A stretch of DNA of 29,136 nucleotides from a virus, in IMG/VR virus record IMGVR_UViG_3300049595_003941, positions 1-29,136 of that record, one strand, 5' to 3'. The position numbers and the translations under genes are program-made. Positions 5,653 to 11,592 of this stretch are shown piece after piece. Below the pieces are notes generated by a model, which saw only the letters and a program-made list of their open reading frames with translations, was not told where the DNA came from and did no database searches. Within the stretch, counting starts at the first letter, position 1. Every line of letters begins with the position of its first letter.

Positions 5653-6254
5653 TTGCGCTCGCACAAGGCCTGAGGGTGGCGGGAATTGACCCAGGCAAGA
5701 CGATCGGCGTCTGCGTGTACGACACCGCGGCGGGAAGGGTAACGGATGCGGCACAATACCGCAGCCTAGCCGAGACCGTCGAGCACTGTCGGCGCCTGCT
5801 GCAATCGGGCATGTGCGACGCGTTCGCCATCGAACGCCCGCGCATCTACAGCCACGGCGGCAACGAGCTCGCCGACACGATCGAGCAATTCGGCGCCTTA
5901 TGGCATGCAATTGGCGGTCGTGCGCCGTTGCCCGCGGAGACGCAGCAACTTCAAGGCGGTGTGTATCGGGTTGACGTACAAGGCTGGGATTTCGTCCGCC
6001 CCCTGTACGCCATCGAACGCCGCGCCGTGACGCGTGAGCTGTCGCGGGAAATGGGTGAGGACGTCCGCGGCGATGCGGGCGTGTGGGCGGTGCTTGTCGA
6101 GCTGCACGGCGGACGCGGTGTGGCAGACAGGCGCGCGGCAAAGGGTGCGGAACCCGGGGCGCTCGGCTTATTGCACGGCCTGCCCCACGCGCGCGCGGCT
6201 TTGGCGGTTGCCTGGGCTGCGGGACAGATTGAGATCGGCCAGACGGACGCATAG
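5649..6254 (+). CDS. RuvC-like Holliday junction resolvase, divergent active site
   Basis: This 201-residue protein has the RNase H-like fold of RuvC-type resolvases, which cut four-way junctions before packaging. The first acidic residue lies in VAGIDPGKTIGV (about residues 10-21) and the second in FAIERPRIYSHGG (about 60-72). In the family the last acidic residue lies near the C-terminus in an HxxD helix. Here the matching stretch reads LPHARAALAVAW, with alanine where aspartate is expected. Either the active site is altered or another residue replaces it. GTG at 5649 is preferred because it gives a GTGA overlap with SSB and a better distance from GAGG (5638-5641). GTG 5646 is the alternative. 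Confidence 0.75.
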   Translation: MIALAQGLRVAGIDPGKTIGVCVYDTAAGRVTDAAQYRSLAETVEHCRRLLQSGMCDAFAIERPRIYSHGGNELADTIEQFGALWHAIGGRAPLPAETQQLQGGVYRVDVQGWDFVRPLYAIERRAVTRELSREMGEDVRGDAGVWAVLVELHGGRGVADRRAAKGAEPGALGLLHGLPHARAALAVAWAAGQIEIGQTDA

Positions 6255-6272
6255 CCGTCCAAGGAGACAACA

Positions 6273-6497
6273 ATGGAAGTGATTACACTGCAATATGTTG
6301 CGGCGCATTTCGTGTCGCTGTCGATAACGGCGCTTGTCAACGGCGATGCGTGGACGGCCGAAGGCGTGACCGCAAGCGGCGAGCGCGTTTTTCGGTACCG
6401 CGTGACGCTTCCCGAGCTTCTTGCGGATCTGCAAGCGTATGCTGCGCGCAAAGATGCCGAGCGCGTGTTGAACCTCGTGCGCGCAACGGAGGCCTGA
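6273..6497 (+). CDS. Small unknown protein
   Basis: This 74-residue protein follows the resolvase. The start is supported by AAGGAGA at 6261-6267, six bases before the ATG. The first half is beta-like and hydrophobic (VITLQYVAAHFVSLSI). The second half is helical and charged (LPELLADLQAYAARKDAERVLNLV). No cysteine cluster, membrane segment or catalytic motif is visible. I do not recognise a family. Its ribosome site is stronger than those of its neighbours, so it may be made in larger amounts. Confidence 0.65.
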   Translation: MEVITLQYVAAHFVSLSITALVNGDAWTAEGVTASGERVFRYRVTLPELLADLQAYAARKDAERVLNLVRATEA

Positions 6498-6498
6498 G

Positions 6499-6654
6499 AT
6501 GTTTTGGGCGGGCTTGGCGGTGTGGCTGTACAGCATCGAGGCGACAGAAAGCTTGGCAATCGTTTGCGCGGGCAGCTCCGAGTGCTTGCGGCTTGGTGTG
6601 TGGTGCGTGGTCGAAGCGGTAGCAAACGGTCAGTGCGAGGTGGTGCCGTGGTGA
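6499..6654 (+). CDS. Tiny hydrophobic protein of 51 residues
   Basis: The ATG at 6499 lies one base after the previous stop, with GGAGG at 6488-6492 as ribosome site. The 51-residue product begins MFWAGLAVWLYSIEATES and is hydrophobic, with cysteines near residues 23, 29, 36 and 46. It ends CEVVPW and stops in a GTGA overlap with the next gene. A weak membrane segment at the N-terminus is possible. The function is unknown. Placement between two well-supported genes without gaps is the main reason to accept it. Confidence 0.5.
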   Translation: MFWAGLAVWLYSIEATESLAIVCAGSSECLRLGVWCVVEAVANGQCEVVPW

Positions 6655-6992
6655 GAGATGCAAAACCGTGCAGCCGCGAAGGTTGCGACAAGCAGGCAAA
6701 GACCCGCGGTCTGTGCGCGGCACACTATGCGCATGCCCGATACCACCGCACGGTTGAAGAGCATCCCAAGCACGTCAAGCCGTCTTGCATCGTGTGCGGC
6801 GACCCGAACACAATCGCCCGCCAAATGTGCTGGCGCCACTACAAAGCTTGGACCCGCCGCGAAGGCAACGGCAAACCCAAGCCCGTGCAACCATGCACAG
6901 CAGGCGCAAAACACGTCTACACCCCTGCGGGCAAATGCCTGCGGTGCGGGTGGTCCAAGCCGACGGCGTCGAGCGCGCCGATCGCCCCGTAG
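6651..6992 (+). CDS. Zinc-finger protein with repeated Cys/His motifs
   Basis: This 113-residue protein starts at GTG 6651 in a GTGA overlap with the gene before it. It has two similar modules. The first is CSREGCDKQAKTRGLCAAHY (about residues 7-26). The second is CIVCGDPNTIARQMCWRHY (about 46-64). Each has the C-x(2-4)-C...C-x2-H spacing seen in small phage zinc proteins, some of which accompany HNH nucleases. A third CLRCGW pair lies near the C-terminus. No HNH catalytic triad is visible. A nucleic-acid-binding role is likely but unproved. Confidence 0.65.
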   Translation: MRDAKPCSREGCDKQAKTRGLCAAHYAHARYHRTVEEHPKHVKPSCIVCGDPNTIARQMCWRHYKAWTRREGNGKPKPVQPCTAGAKHVYTPAGKCLRCGWSKPTASSAPIAP

Positions 6993-7051
6993 ATCTGGCC
7001 AGCCCAATCGCACAATCGGTCGGAACAACTGCGGGGATGTGTCCCGCCTGC

Positions 7052-7073
7052 GGTGTCGGCACGGTGTCGGCAC
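7052..7073 (+). repeat. Tandem 11-bp direct repeat
   Basis: GGTGTCGGCAC occurs twice head to tail (7052-7062 and 7063-7073) in the short gap before the gene at 7097. It may be chance in GC-rich DNA or a small binding site. No other copy was noticed nearby. Confidence 0.6.
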
Positions 7074-7096
7074 CGCACGGCGGGGACGGAGAATTC

Positions 7097-7279
7097 ATGA
7101 AGCAGACGATCGAGGTCGAGATCAAGCAAGCCGTGCGATGTTGGGTTGCGGTTGTACGCCGCAACGGCGTGTGGATCCTGCAAGCGCAAGCAGCGAACGA
7201 GCGCGAGGCGACGCAGGAAATCTATCTGCGACTGCGTGAGTTGCGCGACGGTATCGACGCGGTGTTGAGGGAGCTGTGA
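7097..7279 (+). CDS. Small unknown protein of 60 residues
   Basis: ATG 7097 is chosen because GGAG (7088-7091) lies five bases upstream. An in-frame ATG at 7037 would add 20 residues including a CPAC pair, but it has no clear ribosome site. The protein has a beta-like first half (KQTIEVEIKQAVRCWVAVV) and a helical, charged second half (NEREATQEIYLRLRELRDGIDAVLREL). The stop overlaps the next start (TGATG). I do not recognise the family. Confidence 0.55.
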   Translation: MKQTIEVEIKQAVRCWVAVVRRNGVWILQAQAANEREATQEIYLRLRELRDGIDAVLREL

Positions 7280-7506
7280 TGGGCAAGCCGATGGACTGTG
7301 CCGCACTGCGAGAGGCCGTCGAGACGTGGCCCGAGCTGGATCGCCTGCGACGGCTGCGGGAGGCAATCGCACTGTGGCCCGCTTCGATCCACGAACAGTG
7401 GTGCAATATCCGCGCAGATTACCCGTGCGACTGCGGTCACACTGAGGTTAAGGTGGCAAGAGAGGCTGCACGGCGGCTGGTCGGTATCGAGGAGCATGCG
7501 CCGTAA
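7279..7506 (+). CDS. Small helical protein of unknown function
   Basis: This 75-residue protein is coupled to the previous gene through TGATG at 7277-7281. It is rich in arginine, glutamate and leucine (for example ELDRLRRLREAIALWP), suggesting helices. A CDCGH sequence around residues 51-55 together with an earlier cysteine could bind a metal. There is no recognised family and no membrane segment. Confidence 0.55.
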   Translation: MGKPMDCAALREAVETWPELDRLRRLREAIALWPASIHEQWCNIRADYPCDCGHTEVKVAREAARRLVGIEEHAP

Positions 7507-7585
7507 TAAAGCGATCCTGCACGATAACATCGGCAACGATACCGTGCAGACACAATCGCCGCCCACGGTGGGCGCGACAGCCTGA
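7496..7585 (+). CDS. Possible 29-residue ORF
   Basis: A short frame beginning MRRNKAILHDNIG overlaps the end of the previous gene by 11 bases and fills much of the gap before 7642. GAGG lies only about three bases before its ATG, closer than usual. Codon content gives little guidance at this length, so it may not be a gene. Confidence 0.2.
   Translation: MRRNKAILHDNIGNDTVQTQSPPTVGATA
7518..7548. repeat. Imperfect inverted repeat between genes
   Basis: TGCACG (7518-7523) pairs with CGTGCA (7543-7548), with further partial pairing inside. A second small GC hairpin (CGCCC at 7560-7564, GGGCG at 7570-7574) follows. Together they could form a weak attenuator ahead of the transglycosylase gene. 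There is no U-run. Confidence 0.3.
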
Positions 7586-7641
7586 CGGGCGCAAACGAGC
7601 TTTCCAAGCGGCTCCGCGACGTCAGGCACAGACGAGGACAC

Positions 7642-7953
7642 ATGCCAGGATTAGAAGCAATCATATCCGCCGTGATCTGGGTCGAGTCGCGCGGGGTGCC
7701 GACTGCGACGAACGGATGCTTTCGCGGACTGATGCAGGTGTGCACGCGATATGCGCACTGCACGCCCGACGAGCTCTACAATCCCGAGATCAACCGCCGC
7801 GAGGGCGAGCGGCTGCTTCGGTACTGGTACCGTCACAGCCACGGCGACTGGGGCAAGGCACTGGCCGCATACAACTGCGGCTGGGGCGGCCTTCGCGGTA
7901 CCTGTGGCAAACACTACGCGGCGAGGGTGCTGCGTCTGGCGAGGTCGCTGTGA
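7642..7953 (+). CDS. Small lytic transglycosylase (SLT domain)
   Basis: This 103-residue protein should cleave the glycan strands of peptidoglycan. It shows the hallmarks of the SLT/lysozyme-like fold: VESRGVPTATNG with the catalytic glutamate near residue 15, GLMQV around residues 29-33, NPEINRREGERLLRYW around 47-62, and GKALAAYNCGWGG around 71-83. It is short, essentially the bare domain, and has no signal peptide. It lies in the early rightward arm, far from the NlpC-like lysin in the late arm. It may open the wall at entry, act in lysis, or play another part. The next gene is a lipoprotein coupled through TGATG. Confidence 0.85.
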   Translation: MPGLEAIISAVIWVESRGVPTATNGCFRGLMQVCTRYAHCTPDELYNPEINRREGERLLRYWYRHSHGDWGKALAAYNCGWGGLRGTCGKHYAARVLRLARSL

Positions 7954-8072
7954 TGCTGATTGTGTTGTTGTGCCTACTGCTGTCGGCCTGCGTCGCCGAC
8001 CCTGTGACCCCGAGCGCGGACGCGGGTGCAGGTGAAGTATCGGATCCGTATGGCGATGGAGAGGTGCCGTGA
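7953..8072 (+). CDS. Tiny lipoprotein, o-spanin-like candidate
   Basis: This 39-residue protein begins MLIVLLCLLLSAC and has a clear lipobox, LSAC, with the lipid-carrying cysteine at residue 13. The signal lacks the usual lysine or arginine after the start, which is odd. The mature part of 27 residues is acidic with several prolines (VADPVTPSADAGAGEVSDP). It is coupled by TGATG to the transglycosylase and by GTGA to the methyltransferase. Size, lipobox and neighbour resemble Rz1-type outer-membrane spanins, but no partner inner-membrane spanin is adjacent. If real it implies an outer membrane in the host. Confidence 0.6.
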   Translation: MLIVLLCLLLSACVADPVTPSADAGAGEVSDPYGDGEVP

Positions 8073-8611
8073 GCTCGACAAACAGAGGAACGCAAAGGGC
8101 TGGGTTGGACTTCTATCCGACGCCTGATTGGTGCGCAGATGTTGCGATCAAGACGTTTGGGGCAGGCTTTACGCTGGACCCATGCGCGGGCAACGGACAG
8201 TTGTTGCGTGCAATCGAACGGGCCGGCGGCTGCGCTCGCGGCATCGAAATACAACCCGATCTTGCTGCGCAATGTCCTGGCATGTGTCATATCGGCGACG
8301 GTCTTGCGTTTTCATGGAGAGGCGAAAGCATCATCTGCAACCCGCCGTTTGCAAACGCGTTGGAATGGATGGAAAAGGCCTGTCGCGAAGCAGAAAACGC
8401 AGCCTTCCTCGTGCGTTTGGCGATGCTTGCCGGCAAGAAACGCAAGGAGTTTTGGGAACGCAATCCACCGTCGTCGATTTGCATCCTGTCGCAACGTCCA
8501 TCATTCACCGCGACCGGCACCGACAGCGCGGACTATATGTGGGTCACGTGGAGCTACAAACGCAAAGGCCAGCCGACACAGGTTGCTTGGCTTGGAGGCA
8601 AGGAATGTTGA
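8069..8611 (+). CDS. Phage DNA N6-adenine methyltransferase
   Basis: This 180-residue protein likely methylates adenine in phage DNA, perhaps against host restriction. It starts at GTG 8069 in a GTGA overlap. The N-terminus contains DFYPTPDWCADVA, then motif I DPCAGNGQLL (about residues 37-46), the acidic SAM-binding end of strand 2 (IEIQ, near 60) and the catalytic motif IV NPPF (about 91-94). The order and size match the small Dam-like phage methyltransferases. No restriction enzyme lies nearby, so it is an orphan methyltransferase. The target sequence cannot be told. Confidence 0.85.
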   Translation: MSSTNRGTQRAGLDFYPTPDWCADVAIKTFGAGFTLDPCAGNGQLLRAIERAGGCARGIEIQPDLAAQCPGMCHIGDGLAFSWRGESIICNPPFANALEWMEKACREAENAAFLVRLAMLAGKKRKEFWERNPPSSICILSQRPSFTATGTDSADYMWVTWSYKRKGQPTQVAWLGGKEC

Positions 8612-8886
8612 GACCGTACGATCTAACAAGGTGGCGCGGCATGGCCTCGCGATCCTACCGCCACGAGCTGGCCGAGCCAGTGCGCCAACTGTGCGACGAG
8701 GTGGAGCTATTGCAGCGCCAACTATCCGCGCTCGTCGAGGAGCTGCACCGTACCCGCCGCCACGCGCTCGGTCTCGATCTCCCGCATGATACCAACCGCA
8801 GAAGCGGCGATGGCGCGGACAAGCAGTCGGGCGACATCGGGAGCGACGCCGAGGTTGACAGCGTACGGCAGCACAACCAGCGATAA
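8605..8886 (+). CDS. Small coiled-coil protein, last gene of the rightward arm
   Basis: This 93-residue protein starts at ATG 8605 with GGAGGCAAGGA just upstream, overlapping the methyltransferase end by seven bases. Residues 20-55 form a charged helix (ELAEPVRQLCDEVELLQRQ, then ALVEELHRTRRH) likely to be a coiled coil. The last 55 codons are read from DNA that also encodes the opposing leftward gene at 8722-8967, and that part looks less protein-like. The gene may have grown into its neighbour, or only the N-terminal half may matter. The function is unknown. Confidence 0.55.
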   Translation: MLRPYDLTRWRGMASRSYRHELAEPVRQLCDEVELLQRQLSALVEELHRTRRHALGLDLPHDTNRRSGDGADKQSGDIGSDAEVDSVRQHNQR

Positions 8887-8967
8887 GCGATCGACGATTG
8901 ACTCGTTGTCAGCCATCGCCCGTACCGCGCCGCCAGCCTCGCGCTTTGCCAAATCTGCCAGGCTCAC
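8722..8967 (-). CDS. Small helical protein, last gene of the leftward arm
   Basis: This 81-residue protein starts at GTG 8967 in a GTGA overlap with the gene before it. It begins MSLADLAKREAGG and is mostly helical and alanine-rich, with a hydrophobic middle (SIVDRLSLVVLPYAVNLGVAPDV split by charges) that is not a clear membrane segment. It is the terminal gene of the late operon and overlaps the rightward gene by 165 bases. I do not recognise the family. Confidence 0.6.
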   Translation of the reverse strand: MSLADLAKREAGGAVRAMADNESIVDRLSLVVLPYAVNLGVAPDVARLLVRAIAASAVGIMREIETERVAAGTVQLLDERG

Positions 8968-9200
8968 GCGGCAGCCTCTTCGGCGGGCATGGCTTCCTCT
9001 TCGCCGTCCTCCATGAGCATCGCAACGGCCTCGAGCAGCGCCTCGGCAGCCTTCAAGCCCGCGTCACCCTCTGCGGCGGCGGCAGCCTCGAGCGCGGCGA
9101 CAACGGCGTCGGCAACGTCGGCGGGGATGGCGCCTTCCTCGGCAAGGACGGCGACGGCTTCAACAGCGGCGGCGATTTGGGCGATCATTTCCTCGGACAT
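8964..9200 (-). CDS. Alanine/glutamate-rich helical protein
   Basis: This 78-residue protein is almost entirely alanine, glutamate, valine and leucine (for example MIAQIAAAVEAVAVLAEE). It should be acidic and wholly helical. AGGGGG lies about six bases before its ATG. It sits in a tight run of small late genes downstream of the lysin and two membrane proteins. No function can be read from it. A role as a minor virion or lysis-associated protein is possible. Confidence 0.6.
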   Translation of the reverse strand: MSEEMIAQIAAAVEAVAVLAEEGAIPADVADAVVAALEAAAAAEGDAGLKAAEALLEAVAMLMEDGEEEAMPAEEAAA

Positions 9201-9209
9201 AGCAACCCC

Positions 9210-9473
9210 CTAGTATTCGACCTTTTCGGCTTCGATGTCGACGAGCACCTTGCCGTCACATCCGACCGTTACACGACCCGCGGGCTTCGGTGCCGTCGGG
9301 TGCGAGGAGATAAGGATGGGCACGCGCTTGCATTGCGTCGGCCCGCATCCCGTGAAGAACCCCGCGACGCCGATGGAAATGGCAGCGATCGCCGCCCACT
9401 TCAACACAAAGACAGCAATCGGCAAGGCAATCGCCGCAACAACAATCGCTAACAGTTTGAGGCGCAGCAACAC
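9210..9473 (-). CDS. Small membrane protein, possible holin or spanin component
   Basis: This 87-residue protein starts at GTG 9473, overlapping the previous stop (TAGTG). Residues 2-45 hold two hydrophobic segments (LLAIVVAAIALPIAVFVL and AAIAAISIGVAGFF) separated by a lysine-tryptophan pair. These are followed by TGCGPTQC, whose first cysteine could be a lipid-attachment site. The C-terminal 40 residues look soluble and beta-like (RVTVGCDGKVLVDIE). Its position two genes after the lysin suggests a lysis role. A lipoprotein reading is the alternative to a two-helix membrane protein. Confidence 0.55.
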   Translation of the reverse strand: MLLRLKLLAIVVAAIALPIAVFVLKWAAIAAISIGVAGFFTGCGPTQCKRVPILISSHPTAPKPAGRVTVGCDGKVLVDIEAEKVEY

Positions 9474-9847
9474 TATTGCACCTCGGCGGCGGTTGCGTCG
9501 GCAGGCTCGGCCGCGACGGTTGCGTCGGACGGCATCGCGCAAGGCGAGACGTCGGCGGGCAGCGCAGCGGGTGCATCCGCGACGGTCTGTGGCGCGGCTT
9601 CGGGTGCAGGTGCATGGCCGCCCGAAGTGGTTGCGACCGCGACCGCGACACCGACGACGGCAGCGGACACGGCCTGCTGCCACGTCGCGCCGTTCTGCAG
9701 ACGGTTGGTAGCGTGACGGACGTTGAGCGCAAGCGCGTCGAGCAACGCCCACAGCCGCGGCGACTTTGCCTTGACCTCGGCGGGCACGGCTGCGCACACG
9801 GCAGCGTTGACGGCGACAACAAGCAGGACAACAGCTTCGACGGTCAT
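9473..9847 (-). CDS. Membrane protein next to the lysin, holin candidate
   Basis: This 124-residue protein starts at ATG 9847, one base after the lysin stop, behind GGGGGG. It has a hydrophobic N-terminal segment (residues 4-22), a central helical part with SPRLWALLDALALN, and a second hydrophobic stretch at about residues 66-83 (AVSAAVVGVAVAVATT). The last 40 residues are low-complexity alanine and proline. Two membrane segments, small size and adjacency to the lysin gene are what one expects of a holin, but no family motif is visible. Confidence 0.55.
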   Translation of the reverse strand: MTVEAVVLLVVAVNAAVCAAVPAEVKAKSPRLWALLDALALNVRHATNRLQNGATWQQAVSAAVVGVAVAVATTSGGHAPAPEAAPQTVADAPAALPADVSPCAMPSDATVAAEPADATAAEVQ

Positions 9848-9848
9848 C

Positions 9849-10316
9849 TCAACCCCCCACGTATGCGGCAAATAGGATCGGCTTGCCGTTGCCGACTGCG
9901 CCCACAGCGAACCACGCGGGCCGTTTGCGTCGCGCGATACCTTTGCCGCTGCTGCTGGACTCGATCGTCATGCAGGCGGCGACGTCCTCGACCACCCACA
10001 CGTGGCCCGCGGTGCGCTTGCCGTTGCGGGTGCGTCCGGGGTACACACCGATGCAGCCAGGCACAGGTGCCGGGATTTGCCGCCACCGCTTGTTTGCGGT
10101 CTGGGCGTCGGTATAGATCGCGTCGGTGTTGTACCACCTGGAGCCGTCGAACTTGCGGCCGCCGTGGCAGCGCGCGACAAACGCCGAGCAATCGCAGCCC
10201 ACGGGGAAACCGTCGAGGTCCGCGCCCATACGGTACACACACCGCGGCGCAGCGTCGGGAGTCTGTGGCCCCCACTCTTTCAGCAGCTCGAGCGCGCGTG
10301 GCAACAGCGACTTCAC
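9849..10316 (-). CDS. NlpC/P60- or CHAP-like cysteine peptidase, endolysin candidate
   Basis: This 155-residue protein likely cuts peptide bonds in peptidoglycan to release progeny. The catalytic cysteine is probably Cys43 in GCDCSAFVARC, matching the DCSxFV motif of NlpC/P60 enzymes. The partner histidine is probably His105 in GHVWVVED. There is no signal peptide and no separate wall-binding domain, so it would need a holin. It starts at GTG 10316 in a GTGA overlap with the membrane/coiled-coil gene upstream. In some phages such enzymes are virion-associated tail peptidases, but here the neighbours are small membrane proteins, which favours lysis. Confidence 0.75.
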   Translation of the reverse strand: MKSLLPRALELLKEWGPQTPDAAPRCVYRMGADLDGFPVGCDCSAFVARCHGGRKFDGSRWYNTDAIYTDAQTANKRWRQIPAPVPGCIGVYPGRTRNGKRTAGHVWVVEDVAACMTIESSSSGKGIARRKRPAWFAVGAVGNGKPILFAAYVGG

Positions 10317-10552
10317 AGCTTGGCCTCGAGACGGGCAAGCGCGACAGCGTGCGCCTGCGTGGCATGCTCAACGGTACCGATGCGGCCTTCAAGCTTGTCG
10401 ACGTCTACGCGCATCGCGGCGACGCGGCTGTCGTGTTCGGCGGTCCACCGCGTGAGCTTGACGAGGTTTGACCCGATCCACACGGCAAAGCCCGCAACGA
10501 ACGCGACAAGGCTTGCGATGATCGGCCACAGCTTGATCACGGCTTCAAGCAT
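10313..10552 (-). CDS. Single-pass membrane protein with coiled coil, holin or i-spanin candidate
   Basis: This 79-residue protein has one N-terminal membrane helix (about residues 6-28, LWPIIASLVAFVAGFAVW) followed by a helical, heptad-like region (DSRVAAMRVDVDKLEGRIG, about 47-65). The topology fits an inner-membrane spanin or a small holin-like protein. It lies directly before the lysin and is coupled to it by GTGA. The longer in-frame upstream extension is rejected because it would overlap the previous gene completely. ATG 10552 overlaps that gene's end by eight bases. Confidence 0.65.
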   Translation of the reverse strand: MLEAVIKLWPIIASLVAFVAGFAVWIGSNLVKLTRWTAEHDSRVAAMRVDVDKLEGRIGTVEHATQAHAVALARLEAKL

Positions 10553-10793
10553 CGCTGCCCCCGTTGACCGCCGTTTGGGTTTCGCGATGCAGGCCCCACG
10601 CGGCGAGTTTGTCCTCGACCTCTTCGGGTTCGCATACGGTGTAGTGCAGGCAAGCGCCAGGCTTGTGTGCGCCCCACGCTGCGCCGATGTATCCCGCGGC
10701 CATGCCGTCGGCAAAGAACACGGGAACGTCCGCGACGTCGCACGGTGCCGCATAGGTGCGCTTTTCCAAACGGTGAAACAAGGTCAACTTCAT
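10545..10793 (-). CDS. Small protein of unknown function
   Basis: This 82-residue protein starts at ATG 10793 in an ATGA overlap with the LamG-like gene. It begins MKLTLFHRLEKRTYAAPCDV, contains FFADGMAAGYIGAAWGAHK, and ends with a charged tail. Cysteines occur near residues 18, 49 and 55. It has no clear membrane helix. Its position between a tail-surface protein and the lysis genes gives no firm hint. I do not recognise the family. Confidence 0.6.
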   Translation of the reverse strand: MKLTLFHRLEKRTYAAPCDVADVPVFFADGMAAGYIGAAWGAHKPGACLHYTVCEPEEVEDKLAAWGLHRETQTAVNGGSDA

Positions 10794-11566
10794 GCAACAC
10801 CCGCGCGTTGGAGCAGCAGTTGCGAAATCGATGCAATCTCGGCTGCCGTGCGTGCGCCCGAAAGCACGACCACCGACGCCAGCCAACCCGTCATGGCAAA
10901 CGAGGCGCCGCCATTACGGCCACCGATAGACAGAAGTTGAGAGCCAAACGTGTTGGTGTTATCAGCAGACGCCCAAACCGTCAAGGTTTGCAGTGCGCCA
11001 TCTTGCGCAATTGCGATTTCGGAACCTGCTGAAGCCGCTTTGTTGAACACCGCAGCGTTGCAGGTCCATTTATCTTGTGCAAACATGTAGTCTGCACCGG
11101 AGAAATTGACGTTGCCTTTGAGTGCAGCGCCTGCTTGTGCGGCTCGCCCGTACACCACAAGGCCTTCGGTAGATGCATTGAAATCCGCTGTGCGCTCGAA
11201 AATGTTCTTGTTGCTGGCGTCTGTCAGCCACCGCACGGTGAACACGGTGACGGCTTGCACGGGCCACGACGTGGCAGCAGTAACCATGCCGTCGTTTACG
11301 CCGTCGAACTGCATCGACGCCACGTTGTTCTTGACGGCTCTTGCGGGTTGCTTGCTGGCCAGTGCCTGCGTGGCGTTCGCAATGCCCGTACTGTCAGACC
11401 ACGTCTCGGCCGTCGAACCGAACGCAACCGGCGATGTCGAAGCGTCATACCACGCGAGCAGCGAGGGACCGAAACGACTGCGCAGATCCGCGGCCGCAAT
11501 GCTTCCTCGCTCTTGCCGCGGGGCAAAGCGGTTTGCCGTGCGTGCTGTGCGTGCGGAAATCAACAC
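10790..11566 (-). CDS. LamG/concanavalin-like domain protein, possible receptor-binding protein
   Basis: This 258-residue protein starts at GTG 11566 behind AGGAGG. After a basic N-terminal 30 residues comes FGPSLLAWYDASTSP, then a beta-rich region with MQFDGVNDGM, VFTVRWLTD, IFERTADFNASTEGLVVYG, SIGGRNGG and a final WLASVVVLSGART-type strand. This order (W-D-A-S ... F-D-G-x-N-D ... G-x-x-R) is typical of LamG-like jelly-roll domains that close tail modules of phages and may bind sugars. The role as a receptor-binding or tail-surface protein is inferred from domain and position at the end of the tail genes. Confidence 0.65.
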   Translation of the reverse strand: MLISARTARTANRFAPRQERGSIAAADLRSRFGPSLLAWYDASTSPVAFGSTAETWSDSTGIANATQALASKQPARAVKNNVASMQFDGVNDGMVTAATSWPVQAVTVFTVRWLTDASNKNIFERTADFNASTEGLVVYGRAAQAGAALKGNVNFSGADYMFAQDKWTCNAAVFNKAASAGSEIAIAQDGALQTLTVWASADNTNTFGSQLLSIGGRNGGASFAMTGWLASVVVLSGARTAAEIASISQLLLQRAGVA

Positions 11567-11592
11567 GGCGACACCTCCTGCGCGGCGGCGGC

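Noticed and set aside
5050-6273. Minus-strand frame of 407 codons
   Set aside because: It is antisense to the SSB and resolvase genes, rich in arginine and proline as expected of a GC-rich shadow frame.
7037-7096. Longer start for the gene at 7097-7279
   Set aside because: The in-frame ATG at 7037 would add a CPAC pair but has no clear ribosome site, while GGAG precedes ATG 7097 at good spacing.
10553-10753. N-terminal extension of the membrane protein at 10313-10552
   Set aside because: It would overlap the coupled gene at 10545-10793 almost fully and is basic, shadow-like sequence.
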